A stretch of DNA of 21,679 bases from a virus, in the IMG/VR virus record IMGVR_UViG_3300025818_000228, positions 1 to 21,679 of that record, one strand, 5' to 3'. Every line of letters begins with the position of its first letter. Position 1 is the first letter of the stretch. The translations under genes and the position numbers were made by a program. Shown piece after piece: positions 1 through 7,746 of the stretch. The notes below the pieces were generated by a model. That model was not told the DNA's origin. It ran no database searches and saw nothing but the letters and a program-made list of their open reading frames with translations.

Positions 1-155
1 GTCAGTCAGTGTTGTTTGTGTATGACGCTAATTTTAATGCTAGAGTGGACGTAAGAAATGGTAGCGGTGTAGCTCCGATAATACCGTTTACTACTACAAT
101 AGGTGTGACTAATGCTGGTGGTAGTGTAAATGCCAGCCGTAACAGTGATGTGTAA
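1..155 (+). CDS. 3' end of an unidentified phage protein (partial)
   Basis: Reading from base 3, an open frame runs into the window without a start codon and ends at TAA 153-155. The last 50 or so residues are rich in Val, Asn, Gly and Ser and end in SRNSDV, which fits a beta-rich virion protein. Its stop overlaps the ATG of the next gene by one base (TAATG), so the two are probably translationally coupled and part of the same late operon. The composition (codons such as GGT, GCT and ACT) matches the downstream structural genes. I do not recognise a family, and the gene start is outside the window. Confidence 0.7.
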   Translation, partial: QSVLFVYDANFNARVDVRNGSGVAPIIPFTTTIGVTNAGGSVNASRNSDV

Positions 156-781
156 TGCCATATTACAGCGAGCCGTTTACCTTCAATTTTGATACGTCGC
201 TAATAGCCGTCGATAGTGGAGTAGTCGATGTAGACTGCAATACTCTCTATGATGCTATTAAGTTAGCGCAATGGAGTGAGGAGGGAATTATCTATGAAAG
301 AATCGGAAAAGGATCAGGGCTTGATGACCTCGGACCCGGCGTCCAAGTCGGTATCACCGTCGAGTTACTGGGGTCGTGGCAACTGTTGTTTCCAGTCGGA
401 AACTACATTGCACGAGTCGCCGGAGGAAACCTCGTCGGAGGACCAGGGGGAGACCCAGTCGCTTACTCAGCAGGAGTGCAAACCCTCTTAATTCAATCAG
501 CGAATAGTACGGTAGTTAGCACGTCTGGAAGCATACCTACAGCTACACAGATAGCGGATACAGTTTTGAAACGGTCTACAAGTAATGTAGAAGCAAGCGG
601 AACAGGTGACACTTTATCGCTAAAATCGCTTTATGGAATGATTGCTCAAGGCGTTCATAACACACAGGTTAATGGCTCAAAGCTGGTGATAACTAAAAGT
701 GATGACAGTACGACGCTAGGGGAGCGTACTATAACAACTGATGCAACGGCATTACCGATTACAGGGCTAGATAGTGACTAA
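155..781 (+). CDS. Putative virion structural protein, function unknown
   Basis: A 208-residue protein. The N-terminal half (about residues 1-110) alternates hydrophobic and polar residues, with Gly-rich turns (a GNYIARVAGGNLVGG stretch near 82-96), and looks like a beta-sandwich. The second half has a low-complexity Ser/Thr linker followed by a motif of the type IPTATQIADTVLKR, seen in many phage head or tail accessory proteins, then a beta-rich tail. No signal peptide or membrane segment is visible. It starts by a one-base overlap with the preceding stop and lacks an obvious Shine-Dalgarno sequence, which suggests coupling. Lying upstream of scaffold and capsid genes, it could be a head fibre, neck or decoration component. 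The exact role is inference. Confidence 0.72.
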   Translation: MPYYSEPFTFNFDTSLIAVDSGVVDVDCNTLYDAIKLAQWSEEGIIYERIGKGSGLDDLGPGVQVGITVELLGSWQLLFPVGNYIARVAGGNLVGGPGGDPVAYSAGVQTLLIQSANSTVVSTSGSIPTATQIADTVLKRSTSNVEASGTGDTLSLKSLYGMIAQGVHNTQVNGSKLVITKSDDSTTLGERTITTDATALPITGLDSD

Positions 782-1103
782 TGGTGGCTTTCAGAATCAT
801 CTACACTTTTTGTATGGCTTACCTGGCGGTATTCTTACTAGAAGAGATACCTCGGATATTCTGGACGTTGATAGGAAGCGCAGAAAGAGGGAGGAGCAAC
901 GGCTAGAAGAAATAGTAGCCGCTCAGCTTCTCCAAGAGCAGCTCGAGCAGGTAGAGCTAGCGCCGGAGGTAGAGGAAGAGACTTTAAGAGAGGTTTTACA
1001 AGCTAAGCTCTATCAGGAGCCAAAGCTTGGCGAGGTAGTGGGGATTGATAGGAAGCGGCGGATAACGCTCCTTCTTATGTTATTGGAGTTAGATGATGAG
1101 TAA
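774..1103 (+). CDS. Small charged coiled-coil protein, hypothetical
   Basis: A 109-residue protein starting with GTG at 774, inside the end of the previous gene (8-base overlap); no in-frame ATG lies near the start. The N-terminal 25 residues are aromatic and Gly-rich. The rest is highly charged and helical, with a Glu/Gln/Leu-rich coiled-coil-like stretch at about residues 38-80. The pentapeptide DRKRR occurs twice, at about 33-37 and 92-96, bracketing the acidic helix. The C-terminus is a leucine-rich segment ending in acidic residues. It precedes the scaffold cluster and may be a minor virion or assembly protein, but I recognise no family. The GTG start and the overlap make the exact N-terminus uncertain. 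Confidence 0.6.
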   Translation: MTNGGFQNHLHFLYGLPGGILTRRDTSDILDVDRKRRKREEQRLEEIVAAQLLQEQLEQVELAPEVEEETLREVLQAKLYQEPKLGEVVGIDRKRRITLLLMLLELDDE

Positions 1104-1407
1104 ATACAAGCTATATCAGTGGTGTCCGGTACAAAAAAAAGTAGTACCAATAGAAGAGGTTAGGCGGGAAACATGGGCTAGAGATCTCTTTATTCAAGAT
1201 GACATGGAGCCAACTAGAAACCCTCTTAATCCAAAAGAGATATTTACGAGCAAATCTAAGCTCCGTAAACGGTATCAAGAAGCGGGAGTGGTGGAAGTGG
1301 GCGACGCTTACGAGCGAGGTTACGATCCGCATAAGCGCTTTGATGATGACAACAAGAAGCTAACTAATAACATTATGCAACAACTGCGGGAGAGGTTGAA
1401 TGGATAA
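1096..1407 (+). CDS. Conserved small phage protein upstream of scaffold
   Basis: A protein of 103 residues if it starts at the second of two adjacent ATG codons. GGAG at 1085-1088 lies 7 bases before ATG 1096 but only 4 before ATG 1093, so 1096 is preferred. The segment FIQDDMEP followed by a Ser/Lys/Arg/Tyr helix and EAGVVEVGD resembles a small protein that many podoviruses encode just before scaffold and capsid genes, in which a peptide announcing 'dT-dP...y-SKS--R---k-----EvG' is typical. That resemblance is from memory. There is no membrane segment. It overlaps the upstream gene by 8 bases and the scaffold gene by 8 bases, so all three are probably co-translated. Its molecular role is unknown. 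Confidence 0.68.
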   Translation: MSKYKLYQWCPVQKKVVPIEEVRRETWARDLFIQDDMEPTRNPLNPKEIFTSKSKLRKRYQEAGVVEVGDAYERGYDPHKRFDDDNKKLTNNIMQQLRERLNG

Positions 1408-2419
1408 CGAAGAAAGAACAGAAGAGGTAGTAGAGGTAGTAGAGGAATCTAACAGCATTAGAGACTCCTTAGAATCAAATTACACTGGGGAAGAGGAAAG
1501 CTCTATAGCTGATACAGCGGTAGCTCCGACAAATTATAGAGAGGAAGAGGCAGTAGGAGCTCCTCGAGCGGTAGCACCTCCTTCGGATATGAATAAGGCA
1601 GAGCAAGAAGCGTTTCTTAATCCTACTCGGGAAAATAGTCACGTTTTACAGGGCTATCTTTCTAGGCGCTCTTTAGAGACTCGGCAAGAGTACGAAAAGA
1701 GAAGGGTAGAGCTAGAAAAGCTACAGAATGAGACTCAGCCATTTTATGAGACCTACAATAAGCACCGAGATCACTACAGTAAGACCGGCATAAGCGCTAA
1801 AGATGTATTTGATCGGTCGATCGAGTGGGATATGGCTATGCAGAGCAATCCAGTGGATACGGCGCTAGATTGGTTAGATGCTTATGGGTTGACGGTAGAT
1901 GACCTACTAGATAGAGCGCCAATACCTGGGGAGGTATCAAGGCAAGAGCCAGCTCCTAATGCCAATTACCTTACTAGGGAAGAGGCAGAATCCATAGCGG
2001 AGGAGAGGATCAGCCGCATGCTGGAGGAGCAGCGAGAAAAAGAGGTAGCCGTACAAACCCTAGGTAGTGTACAACAGTTTATGCAGAGTAAACCTCTCTT
2101 TACAGCTACCGATGCACAGACGGCAGCGCAGCTAGAAGAGAGAATGGCTCCTATAGTGTCGGCTCTAAGCCAACAGGGTGGGCGCTCCTCTCAAGAGGTT
2201 CTTGAGACAGCGTATAACTATGTGGTAAAGGGCGATCCAATCTTCAGCGACCTCGAGCGAAAGCTTACAGGTGCTAGAGATGTGAAAGCACAACAGGCGC
2301 AGACTGCTAGAGCTAAAAAAGCTACTAAAAGCATTTCGGGCAGTGTAGGTAGCGCTCCCCCGAAGATAGACGTAAAAGACATAAGAGAGAATCTACGGCG
2401 AAGATTAAGCGAGCTGTAG
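1400..2419 (+). CDS. Capsid scaffolding protein
   Basis: A 339-residue protein directly upstream of the major capsid gene, the usual position of the scaffold. The first 70 residues are very acidic (many Glu in the first 35). Long charged helices follow (about 85-125 and 195-215) with coiled-coil character. The C-terminal 35 residues are basic and helical (ENLRRRLSEL at the end), as expected for the capsid-binding helix of scaffolds. No Cys is present, which is common in scaffolds that are expelled or proteolysed. ATG 1400 is preceded by GGGAGAGG (good ribosome site) and overlaps the previous gene. The role is to nucleate procapsid assembly and set its size. The function is inferred from context and composition, since scaffolds diverge too fast for motif proof. 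Confidence 0.85.
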   Translation: MDNEERTEEVVEVVEESNSIRDSLESNYTGEEESSIADTAVAPTNYREEEAVGAPRAVAPPSDMNKAEQEAFLNPTRENSHVLQGYLSRRSLETRQEYEKRRVELEKLQNETQPFYETYNKHRDHYSKTGISAKDVFDRSIEWDMAMQSNPVDTALDWLDAYGLTVDDLLDRAPIPGEVSRQEPAPNANYLTREEAESIAEERISRMLEEQREKEVAVQTLGSVQQFMQSKPLFTATDAQTAAQLEERMAPIVSALSQQGGRSSQEVLETAYNYVVKGDPIFSDLERKLTGARDVKAQQAQTARAKKATKSISGSVGSAPPKIDVKDIRENLRRRLSEL

Positions 2420-2440
2420 GTCTTAATAATGGGGTAAGAA

Positions 2441-3397
2441 ATGGCTAATATACAAGAAGCATTGGTAGCGACGCTGTTTGATCAGAGCGATGCCATTGCA
2501 GATTTGGTTCTAGGGAACCATCCTGTTCTACGTACACTAACGGAGAAGGGGAACATCGTTCGCAAGAGCGGTGGTTATGAGTTCCGAAAGCCAGTTATGT
2601 ACAACGATAGCGCTGTAGGTAATTGGTATTCGGGTTACAGTGCGTTTGATCTTACGGCTTCCGACGATCTAACGGCTTTCCAGTTTGCAGTTAAGCAAGC
2701 ATATGAGCCGGTAGCTATCAACGGTCGTGAGAGACGAGCTAACCGAGGTGAGGCAGAGCTACTCGATCTAGTGGAAGCTAAGATTAAGGCAGCTACTTCT
2801 CGACTTAAAAACAACGTATCTAACTCTCTTCGGGGTGACGGTACAGGAGCTGGCGGATTGGAGCTAGACGGTCTTAAAAAGATGGTCTCAACTTCTCCAA
2901 CTGCTGGTACTTACGGTGGTATTGATCGTTCTACAAATACGTTTGCAAGAAACGTAGCTGTAAACGTAACAATGTCAGCTACTAATATCCAAGAAACCAT
3001 CACGGATACTATCTCCCAAGTAACTCGGGGCGATGAAATGCCGGATTTGGGTGTAATGGATAGAACAGCGTGGAAGTACCTACACAGCTCTCTTACTGCT
3101 ATTCAGCGTATCCAAGCGCCGAAGAAGAAGGGAGAAGCGGGCTTTCGTTTGCTCAACTATGATGGTGTAGATTTTGTCTTTGACGGTGGTTTCGGTACCG
3201 CTGTCCTTGAGACTAATTCTTGCCGTTTGCTAAATACGGAGTATATCACTTTCGATATGGTTCGTGACGCAGACTTCAAGCCGCTAACGCCAGATATGCA
3301 GCGACCAGTAGATCAGGACGCAATGTTCTCGATCATTATTCTGGAAGCTAACTTGTGTTGCTCGGCTCCGCCGCTTCAAGCTGTAATTTACGCATAA
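2441..3397 (+). CDS. Major capsid protein (HK97-fold type)
   Basis: A 318-residue protein forming the icosahedral shell. It follows the scaffold and precedes the decoration gene, as expected. Features consistent with an HK97-fold shell protein of podovirus type are the N-terminal helix, an extended-loop-like Tyr/Phe-rich segment (about 48-75), a long helix (about 99-130), the P-domain-like segment ending in GVMDRTAWKYL (about 203-213), and a beta-rich C-terminus with a Cys-Cys pair near the end. There is no prohead protease gene nearby and no obvious delta-domain, so assembly probably relies on the separate scaffold. Codon choice differs from neighbouring genes (more CGT, AAC, TTC and ATC, fewer AGA and ATA), typical of very high expression. 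The upstream ribosome site is only GGGG at about 2432-2435. Confidence 0.9.
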   Translation: MANIQEALVATLFDQSDAIADLVLGNHPVLRTLTEKGNIVRKSGGYEFRKPVMYNDSAVGNWYSGYSAFDLTASDDLTAFQFAVKQAYEPVAINGRERRANRGEAELLDLVEAKIKAATSRLKNNVSNSLRGDGTGAGGLELDGLKKMVSTSPTAGTYGGIDRSTNTFARNVAVNVTMSATNIQETITDTISQVTRGDEMPDLGVMDRTAWKYLHSSLTAIQRIQAPKKKGEAGFRLLNYDGVDFVFDGGFGTAVLETNSCRLLNTEYITFDMVRDADFKPLTPDMQRPVDQDAMFSIIILEANLCCSAPPLQAVIYA

Positions 3398-3410
3398 GGA
3401 GGGTAGAGAA

Positions 3411-3896
3411 ATGAGTAAATCAGGATCATTTGGTGTTAATTACACTAAGACATTTACAACAGCGGATGATGGATTGCCGGCGGTGGTTGGCGATCTAGGT
3501 AGCTCGAAGCATGGAGATTTTATCTTCGTTCAAGCTGATGGAGCTATAGATCAATATGCTGCGGTAAAGATTAGCGACGATGGGCAAGCTGCTATGCTTA
3601 CGACTACCAACGCTGGTAGTAATAACTTGCAGGTAGGTATTGCTCAGGTAGCTGCTGCTGACAATGAATACCTATGGGTATGGGTTGGAGGCGTAGCTGG
3701 TGGTGGAGTAGGAAGCGGAATTAAGGTTAAAGCCGCTGCTTCTTACGCTGCTGATGCTAACCTACAAACAACGGCGACTGCTGGTGTTGTTGATGATGCT
3801 TCTACTACGCTTATTAAGAACGTAGTCGGGCTTACAACGCTTACAGGCGCTGGAACAGTAGAGGTCAAATCTACTGGCTATTTGACGGTTAATTAA
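3411..3896 (+). CDS. Capsid decoration protein-like (head stabilisation)
   Basis: A 161-residue protein 13 bases after the capsid gene with a strong ribosome site (AAGGAGGG at about 3396-3403). It is dominated by Gly, Ala, Val and Thr in alternating strands. It has the layout of small beta-rich capsid-associated proteins (DUF2190/decoration type): a 'd-ya-vk---dG-a----' N-terminal half, a central WVWVGG strand, and a Thr-rich C-terminus ending in LTVN. It is predicted to bind the outside of the shell and stabilise the expanded head. There is no signal peptide. It is followed at once by an intrinsic terminator, so capsid and decoration transcripts may be more abundant than the tail genes. The family assignment is by pattern and position only. 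Confidence 0.75.
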   Translation: MSKSGSFGVNYTKTFTTADDGLPAVVGDLGSSKHGDFIFVQADGAIDQYAAVKISDDGQAAMLTTTNAGSNNLQVGIAQVAAADNEYLWVWVGGVAGGGVGSGIKVKAAASYAADANLQTTATAGVVDDASTTLIKNVVGLTTLTGAGTVEVKSTGYLTVN

Positions 3897-3906
3897 CCGG
3901 CATAAA

Positions 3907-3937
3907 AGGGGAGGGAAACCTCCCCTACTTTATTTTG
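3907..3937 (+). terminator. Intrinsic terminator after capsid/decoration genes
   Basis: A perfect 8-bp stem (AGGGGAGG 3907-3914 with CCTCCCCT 3919-3926) is closed by a GAAA tetraloop (GNRA type), followed by ACTTTATTTT. It sits 11 bases after the decoration stop and before the next start at 3951. The following genes are in the same direction with no obvious new promoter, so termination is probably partial and sets the ratio of capsid to tail transcripts. Confidence 0.88.
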
Positions 3938-3950
3938 GGAGATAATAAAG

Positions 3951-4595
3951 ATGAGAGATTACGCACAGTTATTAGAAGAAAGAAATAGCGGTAGAAATCC
4001 GCTCCATAGAGCAAATGTACGCTTTACTTTAGAGTACAGAGAGAATCCATTAAAGAGCGCTGCTGAAGGAATGCCGGTTTATGACGAGGTAGAGACCATT
4101 TGGGTTAAGTTTGGCGGCATGGATGAAACCGTTCGAGCGGTAGAAAAACGAGATAAAGAGGGTGTTTTTAGAGAGCAGTACGAAGCTTGGAAAGCTGGCA
4201 TAGAGTTAGGGTTAAAAGGTACTCCAATAGACGAGTGGAGCGCTATTCCTGGTTCAGCAGCTAGAGAGTTTAAGCATATCGGCTTCCATACCATTGAGCA
4301 GCTAGCAGAAGCTCCAGATGCTGCAAAGCAAAAGTTAGGGACGTTAGGTAGGTTTTGTGATGTTGCTAAGAGGTGGGTAGAAAACTCACAGAGCGATCAG
4401 TCTCGAGTAGTAGCGCTAGAGCAAGCTGTAGAAGCCGAAAGAAAGCGCAGCAAATCCCTCGAGGAAAAGCTAGAGGTTTTAATAGCAAGAATTAACGCTA
4501 CGGAAGGGACAGATCTCAAATTAGATGTAGCAGAGACCGATCCAGATAGTGATATACTAGCGGTAAAACGGAAACGACGTAGAAAGGTGGAATGA
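3951..4595 (+). CDS. Virion-associated protein with HhH-like segment and coiled coil
   Basis: A 214-residue protein. It begins 14 bases after the terminator with GGGAGAT at 3937-3943 as ribosome site. The N-terminal half includes a motif like 'w-kf-G--Detv-----D' (about 51-67). A segment at about 113-140 (IGFHTIEQLAEAPDAAKQKLG) resembles a helix-hairpin-helix-like unit also seen in single-copy virion proteins encoded beside capsid genes in other podoviruses (from memory). Residues 146-176 form a coiled coil, and the C-terminus is very basic (KRKRRRK). The stop overlaps the next ATG (ATGA, 4592-4595), implying translational coupling to the adaptor. It probably acts in the head or neck, but its exact function is unknown. 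Confidence 0.72.
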   Translation: MRDYAQLLEERNSGRNPLHRANVRFTLEYRENPLKSAAEGMPVYDEVETIWVKFGGMDETVRAVEKRDKEGVFREQYEAWKAGIELGLKGTPIDEWSAIPGSAAREFKHIGFHTIEQLAEAPDAAKQKLGTLGRFCDVAKRWVENSQSDQSRVVALEQAVEAERKRSKSLEEKLEVLIARINATEGTDLKLDVAETDPDSDILAVKRKRRRKVE

Positions 4596-5452
4596 CGACT
4601 CTTATCGAAAGCATACAAGCCGTAGCAGATGAAGCCGGATATACTATCGGCGCTTCTGTTATTGGCAATAACGACACCACAACAAAACAGCTCCTGGCAA
4701 TCGCTAATCGGGTAAATCAGGAGATGGCTAATAGCTATCTTTGGAATAAGATGTTTAAGAGTGCCAGTATAACTCTAGTGGCTGGGCAGTCTTCTTACAA
4801 TCTCCCGAATGACTTCTCAAGTTACCACTATGATACGTTCTGGAATCAGTCTTCTCGGTGGCGATTGTCAGGAGCTATCTCAGAGCAAACGTATGCTGAT
4901 AGAAAAGGTTACGGACTAAATCCTACTATTTATGATGAGTTTCAGATCCGAGGGATTACAGATAGCCGGCTAGAAATACTCCCAGCTAGCAACGCCTCTA
5001 CAGATACTATTATCTTTGAGTACGTTTCGGATCGTACTATTACACCGAAGAAATGGGTAAGCGGGCAAAGCTTTGGAAACGGTAGCTACTGTATTTACAA
5101 CGGAAATTACTACACAACAGCCACTGGAGGTACAGCAGGCGCTACTCCTCCTACTCACACTAGCGGAAGTGCTTCTGATGGCGTTCTTACTTGGACGTAT
5201 TTTGACGGCAGTTATTCAAAGTTTTTAGCTGATTCAGATAGCACGATTTTTAATCCCAAGACATTTGAGCAGGGAATACTAGAGAGGTTTGCCGAGATTC
5301 ACGGCTTGACTACAATACTACCTCGATTCCAAGAAAAGCTAGCTGATGATTTTGCAAGGCAGAAGGTTTCTAAGACTATGTTCGCCGGCGGTGAGGATAC
5401 CTTAGAAGTTTATGGTAGGGGTGGTAAAATAGGATTTGGGACACCGTTGTAA
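4592..5452 (+). CDS. Head-tail adaptor, P22 gp4-like, with inserted carbohydrate-binding-like domain
   Basis: A 286-residue protein. The N-terminal pattern (helix with AVADEAGY, then the VIGNNDTTTKQLLAIANR helix, then SSYNLPNDF, DTFWNQSSRWRLSG and IRGITDSRLEILP) matches the podovirus tail accessory/adaptor family that docks under the portal and extends the channel (P22 gp4 type). Within it, residues of about 155-205 form a compact module starting with a Trp (W155), an NGNYY core, a Gly/Thr-rich GTAG, a PTHTSGSASDG segment and ending WTYF (W201). This strongly resembles small aromatic carbohydrate-binding modules (chitin-binding CBM5/12-like layout). The adaptor helices resume afterwards (FEQGILERFAEIHGL). 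It is coupled to the upstream gene by ATGA. The core identification is fairly sure; the insert's ligand is unknown. Confidence 0.82.
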   Translation: MTTLIESIQAVADEAGYTIGASVIGNNDTTTKQLLAIANRVNQEMANSYLWNKMFKSASITLVAGQSSYNLPNDFSSYHYDTFWNQSSRWRLSGAISEQTYADRKGYGLNPTIYDEFQIRGITDSRLEILPASNASTDTIIFEYVSDRTITPKKWVSGQSFGNGSYCIYNGNYYTTATGGTAGATPPTHTSGSASDGVLTWTYFDGSYSKFLADSDSTIFNPKTFEQGILERFAEIHGLTTILPRFQEKLADDFARQKVSKTMFAGGEDTLEVYGRGGKIGFGTPL

Positions 5453-5454
5453 TT

Positions 5455-7056
5455 ATGGCAAGTTATTCAGAAATGTTAGCTCGGTATCAAGAGCTTAGAA
5501 GGCAAGGATACTCGGGGCCAGAAGCTTCAGAAATGGCTTTTGGTGAGGGTGGTATTGCAGGCGCTAAAAGAGATCAAGCTAGAAGGGCTGCTCGAGGGCA
5601 AAGAAATGCCGGCTTAGCGCAAACAGGCGGCAAGGTAGTCGGAGGGGTTGGTACTGTAGCCGCTTATGATTATTTGACTTCAACGGCAGAAGCTGCAGGA
5701 AAGACTACAGAGGGAGGAGCCAAGCTAGCAGAAGCGCTAGGAGGTGGCTCAACTACGGCTCCGACAGGGTTTAGTAGCGCTCAAGAAATGGTGCAAGCAG
5801 ATAAGTTCTATACTCCAATACAAGGCGCTGAAGTGCCAGAGGGCTTTACTGCAATAGATGTAAGTACTCAAGCTGACGGATCTATAGGGCAAGCGGTAGT
5901 GCCTACAGAGAGTTTACAAGAGCCAGGGTTTCTTGACTCTATAGACTTTGGGAAGGTGCTACAGGGTGCGGCAGGAGCAGCGCAGCTAGCTAGTGCGTAT
6001 AAGGCGTACAAGAGTGGCGACTATACCGGCGCTGGGGTAATGGGAGTGGGTGGAGCTACTAACTTGGCCGCTTCCGGTGCTTTAGGATCTGCAGCTCAAA
6101 CAGGGGCAACAGAGGCGCTCGGAGGTTATTTAGTGCCAGGCGCTCAAATAGCAGCAGGTTTATACGGTGCTAAAAAGACCGCCGATATAACTGGCTCTAT
6201 GGCCGAAGGCAAGCAGAGAGATATAGCTAGCGGTGTAAGTGGTGCTATGAGTGGGCTTTCGCTCGGTTTAGGTGCTGCTGGCTTAGCAAGTTTAGCTGGT
6301 GGTGCTGCGGGCGTAGCTGGTGGAGCGGCAGCGGGCGCTATGGCTGGCTCAGTAGTGCCGGTGGTAGGAACGATTATAGGCGCTGCTGTAGGTATTATTG
6401 CTAGTCGATACATGGGCAGTTCAAAAGATAAAGGGCAGATGCGTCGAGATAGCGTGAGAGGTGCTTTACAAGAAAGAGGCGTTTTAGACGAAAACTGGCA
6501 AGGTACTTTGGCAGATGGATCTACAACCGATTTTGGTAAAGACGGATCAGTATTAAAAACTAGTGCAATGAAGGAAATGGCTGAAGCTAATCCAACAGCA
6601 TACGAACCAACGGTGCAGTTATCTGATGCTCTAGTTTCTGCTTATGGCTTTCTTGGCGATAACAATCGTTCTTTGGGCAGAATGTTTGTAAGAGGTGCTT
6701 TAAGTAATGCCGGCGACGATCCGAATATCGCTATGGCAAATATGAAGCATTTTGCCGCTCAACAAGGCATAACTTTTGATCTTATTAAGGGCAACTTAGA
6801 TCAAGGTTTAGCAGAAGGCAGAATAGAACAGCCAGAGTATGAGCGTTTATTGACTGCAGCTACTACGCTAGTACCTCCCGACGGTGCGGAGCCAGAACAG
6901 GTGCGAGAGGTACGACCAGAAGCAGGGCAAGTAAACAGATTAAGCGCTGGTATGTACAGAGATGCAAGCGGTAATTTAGTTAAAGCTAACTCAGTTAGAG
7001 GGGCTTTAGAAAAGGCATATAACAAAACAAAGCAAGGTAAGAAAGCGGAGTTATAA
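5455..7056 (+). CDS. Internal virion / DNA-ejection protein, Gly-Ala rich
   Basis: A 533-residue protein starting 2 bases after the adaptor stop. The N-terminus contains a short helical motif (YQELRRQGYSGPEASEMA) like those seen at the start of several ejection proteins. Residues of about 165-325 are extremely rich in Ala and Gly. Glycine-zipper-like hydrophobic stretches are concentrated at about 255-318, ending in a likely membrane-inserting segment (VVPVVGTIIGAAVGIIA). This fits proteins that leave the virion and form a trans-envelope channel in the host. The tripeptide-like motif VRGAL recurs three times (about 331, 406 and 515). The C-terminus is basic (KTKQGKKAEL). It is the first of four or five such proteins in the operon. 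The role is inferred from composition and gene order. Confidence 0.78.
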   Translation: MASYSEMLARYQELRRQGYSGPEASEMAFGEGGIAGAKRDQARRAARGQRNAGLAQTGGKVVGGVGTVAAYDYLTSTAEAAGKTTEGGAKLAEALGGGSTTAPTGFSSAQEMVQADKFYTPIQGAEVPEGFTAIDVSTQADGSIGQAVVPTESLQEPGFLDSIDFGKVLQGAAGAAQLASAYKAYKSGDYTGAGVMGVGGATNLAASGALGSAAQTGATEALGGYLVPGAQIAAGLYGAKKTADITGSMAEGKQRDIASGVSGAMSGLSLGLGAAGLASLAGGAAGVAGGAAAGAMAGSVVPVVGTIIGAAVGIIASRYMGSSKDKGQMRRDSVRGALQERGVLDENWQGTLADGSTTDFGKDGSVLKTSAMKEMAEANPTAYEPTVQLSDALVSAYGFLGDNNRSLGRMFVRGALSNAGDDPNIAMANMKHFAAQQGITFDLIKGNLDQGLAEGRIEQPEYERLLTAATTLVPPDGAEPEQVREVRPEAGQVNRLSAGMYRDASGNLVKANSVRGALEKAYNKTKQGKKAEL

Positions 7057-7057
7057 G

Positions 7058-7738
7058 ATGGCTAGAGGAATGATGAGACGACCTCCAACAGGAGGAGGAC
7101 TAACAGAGCTAACACCGAGGCAACAGCGCCGACAGCAATACCTTGAAAGAAGAGGTAGGCAGTTTAGACCAGGCGGCCAAGTGCAAGCTCAGCCAACAGA
7201 GATGCCAGAGCTTACCGCAAGGCAACAGCGCCGACAGCAGTACCTAGCTAGAAGAGATGCAAGACAGCAAAGAGGCGTAGAGGATTACAGAGCGCAACAA
7301 GCAGCGCAACAAGCAGGGCAACAGCTCGGAGGGTTCCCTGGGCTTCCGTCAACGCCAGGAGGTTTCCAGCCGTATCCGCTCCAATTAAGTCCAGAGCAGA
7401 TTGCTATGTTCAGGGATAGACTCGGCCAAGGTATCCCTTTTAATCCTAACACAGTAGACATGACCCCTAATTTAGGACAACTCCCTACTGATTTAGCTGG
7501 TGGTATGGGGCAAGGACTAGGTAATTTACCTAACGGTATGCCAGCTCCAACTTATGGAGTTCCTAGCGGTATGGCCGGTGGTTATAACCCAGGGCAAGCT
7601 TTAGGCGGTATGGCTGGAGGGTATAACCCAGGGCAAGCTTTAGGCGGTGTAGCTGGAGGGTACGATCCTGCTCAAACATTAGGCGGTGCAGTAGGTGGTT
7701 TTAATCCAATAGCTAGAGGAATCAGAAAGCTTTTCTAA
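7058..7738 (+). CDS. Repeat-containing Gln/Arg/Gly-rich virion protein
   Basis: A 226-residue protein immediately downstream of the previous gene (GGAG ribosome site near 7047). The N-terminal half is basic and carries two near-identical copies of LTxRQQRRQQYLxRR (about residues 21-35 and 53-67). The C-terminal half is Pro/Gly/Asn-rich and ends with four 13-residue repeats of the type GMAGGYNPGQALG (171 to about 221). No enzymatic motif, signal peptide or clear membrane span is present. Its place between an ejection protein and the tail nozzle gene suggests a virion component, perhaps packaged with the ejection proteins and DNA because of its positive charge. I do not recognise a family; repeat-rich proteins like this vary quickly between related phages. 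Confidence 0.7.
   Translation: MARGMMRRPPTGGGLTELTPRQQRRQQYLERRGRQFRPGGQVQAQPTEMPELTARQQRRQQYLARRDARQQRGVEDYRAQQAAQQAGQQLGGFPGLPSTPGGFQPYPLQLSPEQIAMFRDRLGQGIPFNPNTVDMTPNLGQLPTDLAGGMGQGLGNLPNGMPAPTYGVPSGMAGGYNPGQALGGMAGGYNPGQALGGVAGGYDPAQTLGGAVGGFNPIARGIRKLF
7118..7248 (+). repeat. Direct repeat encoding RQQRRQQYL twice
   Basis: The stretch coding for Arg-Gln-Gln-Arg-Arg-Gln-Gln-Tyr-Leu occurs at about 7118-7155 and again at about 7211-7248. The first 20 bases (AGGCAACAGCGCCGACAGCA) are identical in both copies. The two are 93 bases apart, within the same gene and in the same reading frame. Confidence 0.85.
7568..7723 (+). repeat. Four tandem 39-bp coding repeats
   Basis: Units begin at 7568, 7607, 7646 and 7685. 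The first two encode the same 13 residues (GMAGGYNPGQALG), the third has Val, Asp, Ala and Thr substitutions, and the fourth is the most diverged (GAVGGFNP...). The decay toward the 3' end suggests recent duplication at the 5' side and makes length variation between relatives likely. Confidence 0.9.
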
Positions 7739-7746
7739 GGTGAGTA

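Noticed and set aside
276-491. 71-aa open frame inside the structural gene at 155-781
   Set aside because: Frame-shifted shadow of a longer gene, with no ribosome site and an unlikely Ser/Glu-rich composition.
3938-3950. GATAAT as a -10 promoter element after the terminator
   Set aside because: It lies in the ribosome-binding region with no -35 at a suitable distance; it would give a leader too short to include the ribosome site.
6144-6413. 89-aa minus-strand Ala/Pro-rich frame
   Set aside because: It is the antisense of the Ala/Gly-rich part of the ejection protein; GC-rich codons make antisense frames open.
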